A stretch of 64,000 bases of DNA from Volvox africanus. Lineage: Eukaryota; Chlorophyta; Chlorophyceae; Chlamydomonadales; Volvocaceae. The translations under genes and the position numbers were made by a program. The stretch spans positions 1,116,001 through 1,180,000 of the forward strand of contig BSDZ01000089.1 of NCBI GenBank assembly GCA_030268105.1, given 5' to 3'. Shown in pieces: positions 11,357 through 23,866 of the stretch. Positions within the stretch are counted from its first letter, which is position 1. Each line of letters starts with the position of its first letter. The notes under the pieces are model-generated. The model did not search any database and was not told the origin of the DNA. It saw only the letters and a program-made list of their open reading frames with translations.

Positions 11357-12960
11357 CTTCTATCCACGAGGCAGGCGACGACATCAGCGGAGGCCGCACT
11401 GCCCTGCATTGATGCTGGGAAGGTTGGGGCTTGTTCGCTCTTTCCTTGCTTCCGTCCTGGAGCTCATTTTAAGAAAGTACATGCAAACCCTAGCTGCTCT
11501 ACCTCCGGTTCTAGCTTGATCGTGTTCCTTTTCTTTTCATACACAAATATATTTGGCCTACTTTTTTATATGACATAGCTGCATGTTCCTTGGCGCTGTT
11601 GCTTCATGCATATATTGGCCATCTGGCCGCTACGTCCTCACGCCCGTTCCTAGTGTCACAGCGATGTGCGAGTTTATGCGCTGTCCCTTGGTGCTCTGCC
11701 TTCTCAAACACCGATACCGCTATTGCTTGATGGATACTGCCTGGCGTGTGAGGGTTTGTGGAGCACGAGGATCACCTTGCTAGCCTTAAGACCGCACAGC
11801 GCATTAAATGCTGGTTTTGTGGGCTATCGATACGGGCTTGTTGGGAGGGCAATGCAGCACCCTGCTGGGCCCAACAAGCTCTGCTAGCGCATTGAATAAA
11901 TAAATTGTGCATATGATGACAAGCCGGTTGAAAGCGTTTCTGTGTCACATGGTGGTGTTAATGCGTTCGGCGTGTCCCACCTTTCTCCCTATTGCTCCGA
12001 TTTGCGCACAGCACTTAACGCGGAGACTCCACTTAACTCCAAGTTGCCGTTAAGAAGTATTTAAAAGCGTGCGCGTCCTTAGCGTCTGGGTTGCCGATTT
12101 CTAAATGCCAAGGCAGCGCGTGACGGCTGCGTAGGCCGATAGCACAATCCCACCTTGTGATTGGAAGTGCGAGCGAGCCCTGTATATAGCCTTTCTTCTC
12201 TTTAATCGTGTCTTTGACTAGTTAAACAGTGGACTGTTTTTGGCGTACTGGTTTTGCGTGTTGTTGGAGGCTACATAGGGTTTCAGCGGGGAAGAAGCGG
12301 AAGTTGCATCGCAGTGTGTATACATACATTGGTAAATATCGTACAGAGGAACATCCGTAAGAGAGCTAACTAATCGCTGGATTGGTTACGTGTTTTGTGA
12401 GTGTGAGCGCCTATACTATACATACAGAGTTTTGATTTCTGATTGACTAAACCGTAACGGTTTAAGAAGAAAATATAATATCGGGCTCGGACGGTGATTA
12501 AGTTCCTTCTCCCAAGCGCATAATTCTTACCCCGCACCTTCCCGCATTTCCCGGTCTTCCCCGCTGCACTCGACCGCTTCTCCACGCCATCATGTAATAC
12601 GTGTCTCTACTCACTGACTGCAATTTGATTTCAGTCTGTGCGATCCATCACCGTGCCATCCGTGCCGGAGATGATCGTTAGCACTTATCATTTTCGCTGG
12701 TCTTGGCCCGACTCGTCTCACGTTCTCCAATGCATGCTGCGTGCCATGAAATCGAATAGGGAGATTCGGACGATAAGTTACCATAAAGAGCGCAGCGGAA
12801 GTCAGTAAACGACCTTCGATAAGGCCGGGTATCCAAATGTGAAAAGCAGACGTGAAGGTAGCGACTGGCGCAGCTCGCGATATGATAAACCCGGGACCAC
12901 TGCCATCTGTCAGACACTTCTTTTACCGCCCGGCAAATCCTCTCTGGCTTACGTCCTGTA
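11357..12960. other. Intergenic, no supported gene
   Basis: TG-rich on the plus strand up to about 12300, like a 3' UTR of the preceding gene, then mixed sequence. Only short open frames are present and none shows a recognisable motif. Confidence 0.4.
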
Positions 12961-15900
12961 AGAGATGTTCCTAAACAGGCTTACCAAACACCCTCGGCGG
13001 ACGTCTCCTTCAGGCAAGTACCAACAACCTTCGGATCGGCCCACACTTCACCGTGGGCTCGCACCAGCCAAACACACCATACCCTCCCCTCACACACACC
13101 ATGGCCTCCTTACAAAAGCGTACAACAACATACGAAGGGTACATGGCAACAAGGAGGGGAACATTTCGACTCGCATAGTATATATCCAAACACACGCACG
13201 CACTTGCAGCCGCCGCGTGCCTCAATTTGAGGCAGGGCAGGTCAGCGCAGAGCAGGAGCTACTCTGTTATCTCCTGACCTACATGTCCGCCTCCCAACAC
13301 AAGGCCAGACAGCGCCATTTTTGCAGATGGGGCACCGCGTAGGGAGGTGACTAGGCCAACGTCACCACTCCACGCGGTACCATGGCTATGGGCGAGGGCA
13401 CCGGCCGTATGGCAGAAGGCTCCCCGGGTGGCTCATGGACCACCCTCTCCCACGGATCGCGTATGGGAGTCCCCGAAGTGGCTGGCAAGAGGTATATGCG
13501 GGGAGGGAAAAAGTGGGCAACATATAGCCTGCGAATTCCGGCAAGGCACCTCCGTCGCCATCCCCTTTATAAAGCTGCCACCACCGCCAACATCATCATC
13601 ACCACCACCATCACCACCTGTACCACCATTATCTGAAACTCACACCAATCAACATCGAACGGAACCCTTAACCGGAGGAGCAATACTTTGCTGTGTGTAA
13701 TCGGAACGACACGCAATCCAAGCTACTTAATTGCCCTTCAAAATCGCATTCACCGTTGTAAACCACCCACCTTGAGACGACCCACTCGTCCAAGAGCCAA
13801 ACATTTCAATCCACAATATACGACCACATACAGACATCTTCGCCAAAACACCCAAAACTAAACCTCAAATCCGCGGTGCATCCGAAAGGCTCAGGAGCGG
13901 GACACGCATTCCGCCACACCCTACTGGCCCCCGGCCTACACTGCCGCACCACACTGAAATACGTTCACAGCTAGGTACGCCAACAGTAGTTAAGTACGGT
14001 ACGCACCAAAAGCACGACGACGTCTTAACAGTGTACGCAGCTGCTGCAGTCGCAGAACCGCGCGTCGCCAAAACACTCTGGAGGGGAAACCAGGTGCATC
14101 GAGATCCATTCCCATGTAAAAACAGTGCGCATGCTTTCGCTTCACGCCCCCGCTCTTTCCCTCTTTCTCTCTTTCTATCTGTCTCTCTCTCTCTCTCCCA
14201 TCGCACTGTCAGGAATATACGTGTGCCTGCACACGTATACACGCACATCATGGGTCGCACCATTCCTCAACGCGGCCAGGGGGGCGGCCATTCCCGTTCC
14301 CGTTCCTCCAGCCAGGCAAGGAGAGTCCTGAACGTCGGACCGCCGAGCCAACAAAACGCATGTGAAGAGGCCTCTCAGACATCCATACGTGGTGGCGGCC
14401 TGTGGCGAGCTCATGCCGGCAGGTATCACGTCTCCTGCCCCTCTGGCCACCTGAGGGATCCAAGCTAGACGGGTCCATTCACGGCAGCGCGGAACCCCGA
14501 AGACCGAAGCTGTATTCACATCCCCCCTTCGGGAATCACACTGTCAATCGAAAAACACGGGGAAGATGAAAAACCGCGCCTGGCTCTCCATGCGCACTAG
14601 TCCTCACGAAGCTTGATGCCGTCCGCCACCAGCTTTCGGCCTCAGCTTTTTCACCAGCTTTCACTGCATGCCATCGCAATCTTCAAGATACAGCCAGCAG
14701 ACCCGGCGACTCCATGAAAAGCCCTTTTGATACCCCGCAACCATCCAGTCGCCTGCCCCACTTCAACTCGGGATTTACTCGCCAAAGTACGTGCACAGCT
14801 TTGCCCGCATACGCTTGGCACGTACATAAATGCAGCCATGGCCCATAGTGTCTCGTTCACTCGTGCATCGAAACCGCACGCGCTTCCCAAAATTTGCGGG
14901 AGGATTCCGTACCCTTATATTCCTTAAGCCGGTGCCCCCTAGCCCGCCATATGCCCCAGCCAGCCTACTTTCCCACCCAAGGAGCTTTTGCAGTAGCCCC
15001 GCGCCACCTATCGTAACAACGTCCATCACCCCCACAACTGTGGGGAATGTCCCTTTACAAGGCTGAAAATCCTCAGTCCCGCACCTGCCTAGTCTGTCGC
15101 TACCAGAGCCGCTACCGTCAAGGCCGGCACGTCATTGAAGCGGACAGCATCCGACCTCGCGTGCGCTGACTTACCAACGCAGCGCAACACGGAGGGCAGA
15201 CTGAGGCTGGTGTGGCAGGGAGGCGACCCGAAAGCTAGCCGCCGGCCAGACACCCCTGCTGCATAAGCGAGATCGTGGAGGAAAAAGCCACATACCGCTC
15301 CCACATTTTTCTCTTTACTCTCCTATCTGTTCTTCAATGCTGTTCTTCTCGGCCTCCTCCGTCCTCATTTCGGCCCGGCTCATCGCACCCGGTGCCGGCT
15401 GGTACCGCCCGGTACCGGGGCCCCATCGTGGCCTGTATAATGGCCCTACCGGCAGGGGCTGCTGCCGCTGTACTTGCCGGCGTCGCCGCGCACACTTTAG
15501 CACTGCGTGCGGGCCGCCGCTCCATACATTCAAGGACTGCGGCCCTCTGTCAATGCATGCGTGTAACGAGAACCGACAATCACCACGCCACTTATCAACT
15601 ATGGCAAACATTAAGAAGTGGAGCCTCCTGGTACAACATACGCGAATAGAGGACCTGGTCTGTAGCGGGGAGCGCGTAGCTCATCACCATCTGCTACCCA
15701 CGCGCCCGAATTCAGCTGGCATCTGATTCCTTCCTCACACCCCACAAAATCGAACAGGACCGCTCCGAGGGCCCGCTCCCTCTGCCTGGCCCTTCACTCC
15801 GCTCGGGAGCTTGGCTTGTTCTCTTCTTTTGTGGGGAAGCAAACACGCACGTGCGATCTGCTCCGCGCGGATTTACGAAGCAAAACGGCCCTGCGCCACA

Positions 15901-16691
15901 ACCGCCAAGCCCTCTTGCGCCGATGAAAGAGCTCTCAGTGGACTTGGTCATCGCAGCGCCATGCAGGGCTGCACAGATGAAGACAGACGGACTGTCAGAA
16001 GACAGGCCGGAGAAAATGTATAACTTGCGCGCCCTCACGGCGCCAACAACAAAACGGTAACCACGGGAGGCGCTCTGGAGATCACCAGCGCGATGTCAAC
16101 CAACGTCGGAGAGGGCTTCGGAGGACGTGACGGCGATGCAGGGAAATTCCGTATTAAATCCTCCTTTGTTGCCCCACTTCTGGGCCACTGACACTTGTCC
16201 CGCCCACCATAGCTGTGAATGAAACCCGCAACTAGGACACTCGCACAACCCTATGACTCTCTCCACCTACGAAGCGCGGCAAGGTACACAGCAGTAGCAG
16301 CAGCACGCCTCCCCAGCCCAAGCCGCCCCTTCTGATAACAACTCTCCGAAAAAACACTACAAACGCCGGGGCTCTCGCGACATCACCTCCAGTTGCCGCC
16401 TTTCACAGCGGTTTCCCCGACAACTCCATCGCCCGGCCTCGGACCAGCGCACAACTCTTCACTTCAGATCACCCGTAGGAACACCGATGCGCCCGGCCGA
16501 AGGTAACGAATACTTCCGGCAAACCCCTAGAACGGTACGGGCAGCTAACGCAGGCGCATTAGGACCGGCATTGACCGTAGCAGCAGCAGCAGCAGTAGGA
16601 CCGTTGCAGTGATCCCTGACGGAGCAACAGCACTTCAAGGCATCCTCCATTCATATTGAAAGCAGAGCTCACAAGCGCCCGCCGACGCTGC
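12961..16691 (-). other. Long A/C-skewed region, probable 3' UTR of the minus-strand kinase
   Basis: The plus strand is markedly A/C-rich, so the minus strand is T/G-rich, as in volvocine 3' UTRs. This continues without a convincing exon up to the kinase stop at 16694. Minus-strand TGTAA signals (TTACA on the plus strand) occur at 15055-15059 and 13110-13114. Either could end the transcript, giving an unusually long 3' UTR of about 1.6 or 3.6 kb. Short frames such as 16459-16650 (-) have no motif and were not called. Confidence 0.35.
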
Positions 16692-19600
16692 TCACAGTAT
16701 CTCGCTGCTAATCATCACGACGTCTTCAAAATCCTCAACATTGTCGTTGCTTTCAACCATACCGTATGTTACCCCAGCGCCGCCGGCGCCGGTGATGGTG
16801 ACGGTGGAGGTGGAGCCCCCACCCCCAACCACTGAGCTCCAGGTGCCGCAAGCAATCTTCTGCTCAGCAAGGCTATTGCTTGGCTGACGGGACCACTCTG
16901 GCATAGAGGCCACCAGCATTTGAGGCATCACACCACCGGGCGACTCTTCCGCCATCAGTTCGGTGCCTCCCACCGCCCTTGTGCCACATGACTCGCATTC
17001 ACCCTCGGAGCTGACGCCGCCACCAGCGCCAGCACCGCCAACGTGAGCGACAGAGGCCGCAGCCCCAACAGCACCAGGCATGACGGCAGTGACTATGTCC
17101 GCCGCGTTTCCAGATGCAGCTACGGACGCTGAGGCACCTGCGGATGCCGACGGTGGACCTGCTGATTCAGAAGCTGACGCCCCAGCAGCAGTGGACGTTG
17201 TGGCGGCAGCTGCGCCACGCGCAATCGCACCGCCGACAAGGCGCAGGGACCGCATCGCCTCCGCCACCGCTAGGTCCGTCTCCTGCTGTACGGCCATCTG
17301 CTGAAGCAGCGGCTCAACCTGCGGATGCGCCCGCGCCAGCTTATGCAGAGACTCAATGCTGGCCACAAAGGCCGTCACTTGGGTCCGAGCACGAACATTG
17401 GCCGACCATACGGGCTGTCGTGTGGCCGCTCCGCCAACCCCCGGGGTCCAGGGTGACGCTGCAGCGCCGCCGCCACTGCTACTGCCGCCGGGCAACATCC
17501 CCGCGAAACCCAAGCTGTCCCCAGGGCCCTTCAAGGCCACTATGAGGTGGCCCGTTTGGGTTCCTGCGCGAGAGAAGAGGCCAATGCTGCTCCCGCTGGG
17601 CTCCCGACCACCGGAGCCCTTGCCCCCGGCAGCGGCGGCGACCCCAATTCCCAGCCCTGTAAGCGTCGCACGAGATGAATTAGCAGCTCTGGTCGCCGAG
17701 GATCCGACGTAAGCCCCTGTGCCGGTGACACAGGGAGATGCAACCAGTGGCGGTGCTGGCGTGTAGCCGCTGGCGCTTGCTGGCGCCGAGGGTCCGGGGC
17801 TGGGGACGTTCCCACCTGCCGCGCTGCCGAAGGCTGCCGCCATGGCAGCGGCGGCATGGGAGACGCCGTGGTTGCTCCGGTCGCCACCGGCCGTAATATT
17901 AAGGAGGCCGGTTGAGAGACGCTCGAGCTGGGGTACGTTGCTTCCTGGCAGGCGGATGTTGAGGAAGGCTCCGGGGTCATCTAGTTCAGATTCAGGGTCG
18001 CTCAGGCCTGGGAGCGGAGGGCAGCAACACATGGGGAAATACATGGGGTTTCGCATGGGGTCAGGCCGTGGGATCATGGACGGGTCCTGCTGACCCGGGC
18101 GGATGCTAACCCCAACGATATACGACCCCGGGCTAGCAGGCTCCATGTCAGACATAGGAACAGTGCGCCAAGCGCTGCGCCTCTGCTGCAACAAAACCCT
18201 GAAGGTGGAAAACTTTAACGCAAAGAGCCAAGGGAAGAAACGCCGAAGCACGCCGCGAAACAATTATCCTCAGCTTTCTTGGCGCATAGCGAGCCATTGC
18301 TTTGCTCTCAAAACCACTCGCATTTGTGATTTCAATGCCTCCCGTTCCCAAGCCAACTTTCCCTTCCACCATCTCGATTCCGCACCCTCAATGATGGGCT
18401 TATGAGGACATGGCGCATCCGGACCATCCTGCATGAGGTCGTGGTAGATCTCCACCTCGCCGGCAGTGATAAGGTAAATCCGATCCAATGAATCGCCCGC
18501 ACAGATAATTTGTTGCCTGTGAAAGCAGTGAGGCAAGTGAGCAGTGAAGCAACAGCCCACTGTTGTTACGGGTTCTGCCATAGCACTTGGAAATGGAGTG
18601 CCCGGTTAGTGAGAGGCAGGATGCGGCAGGGTGCGTGGTGAAAGGTTCGGCACGGAGAGAGGTAGGCGTAGTAGGCCCAGGAGGAGTTGCCAAAGCTCAG
18701 CAGTTGTAAACGCCCCCTCTTTGACGACGTCCGTACAACTGAGCTAACGAGAGACCGAAGCTAGGGCACAACGCAATCGCTTACTCACTTGGCGGGAAAG
18801 GTGACCTCAGAGAAGATGCTCTCCATCAGCACCGCCGCACTGCCGTTGGGATCACAGCAGCTGCTGATGGCCGCCTGCAACTCCTCATCCGTCACACTGC
18901 GCCGGAGTTCCCAAACCTCGCTGCTATTGCGCCGCATGCCGGTGCTGCCACCAGCGGCTATTGCGACTGCCAGACCAGGGCTCAGAGAGCCCGTGTTTCC
19001 GGTGCTACCACTTTCTGCAATCCGCGGCATTGGCCACCCGGCAAACGGCGACAGTGCCGTCGGGGACATGTAGGACGTTGCAGCCATGCCGGTCAACGAC
19101 CGAGCTGGCGACTGCACCGTCGGCGTCGTTGTCACAGACATCCGCCAGGGGCGGTCCGTCGCCGCCGGCTGCGGGAGAGGAGCAGCAGCAGCAGCAGCAG
19201 CGGCTGTCCACAATTCCATTGGACCGTCCGGTCCAGCTGAAGGTGCCGCCGCCGCCGCCGGCACCGGGGTACTCCCTCGCCGCACAGGATCAAGAAGTAC
19301 GTCTGCTGCTGCCGCGGCAGCGTCCGCAACCGAAGTGGATAGGTTGGCAGAGCTGCTGCTGCAACTAAGCAGCGGGGGCGTGGGAACGGCATTTCCCGTC
19401 CCCGCTGCCGATCCTGCCGGCTGTCGTAACATCAGCGATGATGCGTTTTCGGTCATGGCTGCACCGACGGCAGCAGTGGCCGTAGCCGTGCACCGGTGAT
19501 CATCCACGTGCGTGGGCCCCTGCGGCCAGGACTCCTGCTTCTGCTGGTCCGGATTTTCAGAAGTGGCTTCAAGAAATGCTGCACTTCCCCGCGCTGCCTG

Positions 19601-22600
19601 TGATCCGGTCACTGCTGTTGATGCGAGGTGTATTCCCAGCTGCACGCGTGCAGCCATGACGTGCGGCGAAGGAGTGCGCAATGGGGCTAAGCCTTGAGCA
19701 GTGGTCCAGGGATGCACCACTGCTTCGTGGACTGTCATACGAGTGGCAGGATTTTTATCAAGCAGCCTATGGAAAGGATGGGAGAACGACGAAAGCGTAG
19801 GGAAGGAATGTGAGATGAAAAATGACTCATACCTCTAAAAAAACCTTTATGCCTTTGCAAACGGGAGGGTCTCCGAGGTGGTTCAGGGAAACGGCGTCTC
19901 CCGAACGGAGCTAGGATGGATTTAAGGATTGGGGTGGGCGTGGAATGGCAGCAGGGCCAGGACATGAGCGGCATGCGCTATAGCTATGGCTGACGGAGGG
20001 TGGCTGCTGCAACTGCGACTGATGCCGATGTGATGCGCCCTTATTACTCTGCAACTAGCATGCTCAATACAACACGCCCCGCCTTTCCCCACACCCCGCC
20101 TTTCCCCACACCCCGCCTTTCCCCACACCCCGCCTTTCCCCAAGCCCCTTCCCCCTTCTCAGACCTGGTCATGAGGTCGGTCAGCTGCAGCGAGATGCGG
20201 GTGATGGTGGGGATTACCAGAGGCGCGCTGCGGATATTTTCATACACCACAAACGGCGCCGAGCCCTTGAATGGCAGCTCTCCAAAAGTCCACAAGTATA
20301 GACATACGCCCAGCGCCCACATATCCAACTGCAATGGAAAGCACCAAAGCGGGGCAGCGCCGAACCGCGCCGACAAGTTCGCAATTAACGGAGATCTTGA
20401 AGAATAAGGGTGTGGAAGCAACGGACCCAAACCCCAACGCGCGAACAAGTTCAAACTGCAGGAAATACAGTGGTTAGGACTCCTCCCGGAAAGAATACAT
20501 TTTTGTACATGAAGTAATACAGTGGGAAGCCCGAACACCTTACGACATCCTCATATTCTCATGATTAAAGCCTGAAACGAACGCGGAATGAGTTCATTGA
20601 ACGAAAAAAACCGAACTTTCACGGTCAACGGTATCACAGCTGCCTTTTCATACTGTCCCAGCTTTCATATCGGCCTGTTCACGGCTACAAACGCCACCTT
20701 GAAGAAAAGCGCCCCTTCGATGTTCCACGCTCGCTAAGTCTCTGACATTCCCCGGCCCCCGGTCAGCTCGCCGTTTACCATACTTGCTCTCCCTTATCCG
20801 CACCTACATACCTCAAAGCTGGGCCTGTAGCCCGCCGCTAGGCTTTCCGGAGATCTGAAGCCCGGTGTGCAGCTCATTGGAACGTGCGCGCCTCGCAACC
20901 CTTCCTCGCCCACCACGCGGCCATGCAGCACCGCAGAGCCGAAGTCCAGGATGCGGACCACACCAGTCAAGGATTCCTGGAAGAGTGTGTTGAGGCGCCG
21001 GGAAAACGCTCGGAGGGGGCCCGATGGGCTTGAGGTCCCCGATCAGTTTTCGGGATGCCGTAAAACAGATCCGCTTGCACGTCGTGACATCCCTTCCACC
21101 AATCAAGATGCCGTGTCCCCGAGACCCCCCCTATTCAGTCGCCATCTCTAGATGCACATTCACATCGATGCTCGTTACATTCCCCAACCCAAGGGGCTTA
21201 CAAGGCTTAAGCGTTACAAGAGCATTGAGTTTTATTCCACATACTTCACCTTTCTACTTTACCTGGTAGCTTAACCCATTCAGTCACCCCGTATCTCACG
21301 GGCGTTGGGATTAAGCACGGCAGCATGGGTGAATTCACGATACGTTGCTTCCCCACTCCAAGCTCGCATCCCCACTCCACCTGACACTCGCTGTCACCCA
21401 ACGGCCTGCATAAGATGCCGCACCCACACGTGCCCCACTTGGCACTCACCTGGATGAAATTGGCAGGTTTCAAATCTCCGTGCACCACCCCGTGGCAGTG
21501 CAGGTACTCGAGGCCGCACAGGACGTCGCGAGTATAACGCCACACCAGCTCTTCCGGCACCGTCCGCCAGCGTCCCGGCTGCACCTGCTGCGGCTGCAGC
21601 GTGGAGCCCTCCACATAGCCCATCACCAGCAGCAAGCAGTCGGAACCGGGGTCATCGATGACCTCAACCAGTTGCACAATGTTGGGATGCGATAGTCGTT
21701 TCAGGATGGCTATTTCGCGGACGAAGTCCTCCACAGGGCCAGAAACGTCTTCGGCCTCTGAGCTTGCAGCGGCATCGCCCCCGGCAGACGTGTTTTGCGT
21801 GCCCGGGTAGCAGCGCAGCGGGGGGGGCGATGGCGAGGAGGCGGGCGGGGAACGTCCCCGAATAGAAGAGCCATTCGCAATCGCTGCAGGAAGGAGAGAG
21901 GAAAGAGCAGAGGCGGACCTCAACGGAGGCCAGGCGGACCTCAACAATGCGGCATGCGGCATGGCTGGTGTGCGGGCTAATAACCATCAAGCCGCGATCT
22001 TGGAAGATCAACAAAAGGATTTAAGCAATTCGCTTCACATGCGTGGTCGATATCTTCCACTATCCTTCATTTTTTCCCGACGACTGAAATACTCTCTTCG
22101 GCTTTGCGGCAGGCTGGCAAACGTCCAAGAGCCATACCCACATTTTAATACCCCCGTCCTTCCCGTCATTCGGAAATGTGAACCCTCTGCTCCCGGCCCG
22201 GGCCCCCCTGTCACTCACATGACCCGAGCCCTGAGCTGTTGCTCCGACGCAGCAAGAACGAGGACGGAGTGATCGACCGCCAGCCCCGGCCACCGCCACC
22301 GTTACCTCCACCTCCAGCAGGGCCGCAACTCGACGCACCAAGACCACACGTCAGCACTCCAACGGTGTGGCTGGCGGTGAGGCCCCCACCGCCGCCTAAG
22401 CTGCCGTGGCTGTTGCGCCCGTCGTAGCTGCGGGCGTCACGAGCACCAAGCATTCCGTGGCTGCCTACCCCTCCACAACTGGCTTTGCGCACTGCCTTAA
22501 TGGCAACCAGCTTCTTGCTGCGGAGATTGAAGGCCAGCTTGACCTGACCACTGGATCCGGAACCCAGATGCTTGATGACAATGTACGTGCGGTTGATAAG

Positions 22601-22615
22601 CAGGGTAATGCCGGC
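16692..22615 (-). CDS. CaMKK/GRIK-like protein kinase with C-terminal cyclic-nucleotide-binding segment (N-terminus not found)
   Basis: Exons from 5' to 3' are 22219-22615, 21450-21883, 20812-20976, 20165-20328 and 18789-19766; the next starts at 18516, and the last part ends at 16692. The first joins are phase-consistent. Numbering from 22615: Gly-loop LGSGSSGQVK (about residues 17-26), catalytic Lys40 (VAIK), and a 100-residue Gly/Ser-rich insert. Then come HPNIVQLVEVIDDP, catalytic loop HGDLKPAN, DFG (ILDFGSA, about 288), APE-type GFRSPE (about 321), DMWALGV and LLDKNPATRM. HGD in place of HRD and the VEVIDDP helix match the plant GRIK/CaMKK group, which activates SnRK1/AMPK. A disordered stretch of about 300 residues leads to ICAGDSLDRIYLITAGEVEI (about 716 on), the first half of a cyclic-nucleotide-binding fold. 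The last 500 residues are Ala/Gly/Ser-rich. The junction between about 18150 and 18400 is unresolved because the frame meets TGA and TAA; an extra intron or sequence error is needed. Upstream coding exons are missing. Confidence 0.8.
20077..20142. repeat. 17-bp minisatellite, four copies
   Basis: Tandem units of ccccgcctttccccaca lie in the kinase intron 19767-20164, about 20 bp inside its donor site. On the transcribed strand they are G-rich (runs of GGGG and GGGG separated by AAA and GC). Confidence 0.85.
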
Positions 22616-23437
22616 CTACGGCAGAGCAATAATGCAGCGCAAGGTAAAGAGGGCTTCAGTAAATTGTTGGGCTGTAGGCGTGACTAATGAGCAGCATGTG
22701 CAATCACGAACAGACGTCTTCCGAGCTCGAGTCAGCATGTGATTGCATTAAGGTGGTAAGGACACCCGACAGGGCATATACTGCTACGTTTGTAAATATT
22801 TGTGGGTAATTGGAAACGCCGCCAATCGTCGCGCTACTGCGCCTGACAACTCCAATTTCGCAACTTGGTTCGCTGCATCATACGACCAAGCAGGTCGCAG
22901 TGCACGTCAGACTTATATAACAGTATCCTGCGTCCTAAACAGTCCGCAACAATCCCCCTAATCCCATCGAGTATAGAACTGCCCAGCCTCCACCAGGAGG
23001 ATGCCATGACCGCGCTTTCCTGCCCATCCCTGGTGGGGGCTGGGGGTTACCATGTATGGCGAGGACGAATCTGGGACAAGCAGATAGGAATAGGACGGCA
23101 AACATCCATTCCCAATAAGAACGAGGGGAAAAGGAGTGGGCCAACGTTCAGCCTCGGTGACCGCACCTTACAGACTGACAATCGCTCGGTGGTGGTCACG
23201 TTAAAGGCAGTGCAAATGTCGATAGAGGTCCTGTGATGTTGCAAAGTCCGCAGGGTCATAGGGCAGGGGCCAAAGGCAAGTGAGCATGGGCAGGGAGCCC
23301 AAAGACCAGGGAACGAGGGCAGGCGACTGCAGCATGCGCCCCCATGCTTAGCGGTTAGAGGGGAGGCCAGCGTTTAAATTTAGAATGATCACGTTCGTGG
23401 TTTCAAGTGCATGCTTAGCGATGGCACGGGTGGTGGC

Positions 23438-23461
23438 TGTGTGTGTGTGTGTGTGTGTGTG
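23438..23461. repeat. (GT)n microsatellite
   Basis: Uninterrupted GT dinucleotides in non-coding sequence. Confidence 0.9.
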
Positions 23462-23701
23462 ACGATCCACGATTGTGGCATGTCCATATGCATGTCCAGT
23501 GATTTGAGTATGTATTGTCACCTTAAAAAGGCCAAGGGCATCACTTGAATGGACAACCCCTCCACAGTCTCAGTCGGCAAAGCAGAAAGGCTAGACGTAG
23601 TCAATTTCACACCGCGAACCACTGAGGGATATGGTAGTGTCCCAACGTAACCCGGAAGGCTTGTCCCTTGGGTCGATGTGCAATCGCCAGACGATTCCCA
23701 C

Positions 23702-23866
23702 CTGTTTTTACGAGCTTCATGCCATTGCTCAATGGAGGTGCGCTCCTTACGGTCATGTTGCATAGACCTCCGCTTTGAGTGCTTGTGCGGACTGCCATCA
23801 TCAGCTGCACCCGTTTCCGCTCCACCCTCCAGGGCGCGCTTTCGCGCAGCTTTAAGAAATTTTAGC
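23702..23866 (-). other. Candidate coding exon upstream of the kinase
   Basis: A 165-nt minus-strand stretch is bounded by a TAG acceptor and a CAG|GTGGGA donor. It reads as a highly charged peptide containing LKFLKAARKRALEGG and RKERTSIEQWHEARKNR. It could be a 5' exon of the kinase gene at 16692-22615. Its end phase does not fit the first supported kinase exon directly, so at least one further exon would be required. It could also belong to a separate small gene. Confidence 0.3.

Noticed and set aside
13347..15726. Several 80-145 codon frames on both strands
   Set aside because: Overlapping frames of similar length on both strands, low-complexity content and no motifs; the block looks like strand-skewed untranslated DNA.
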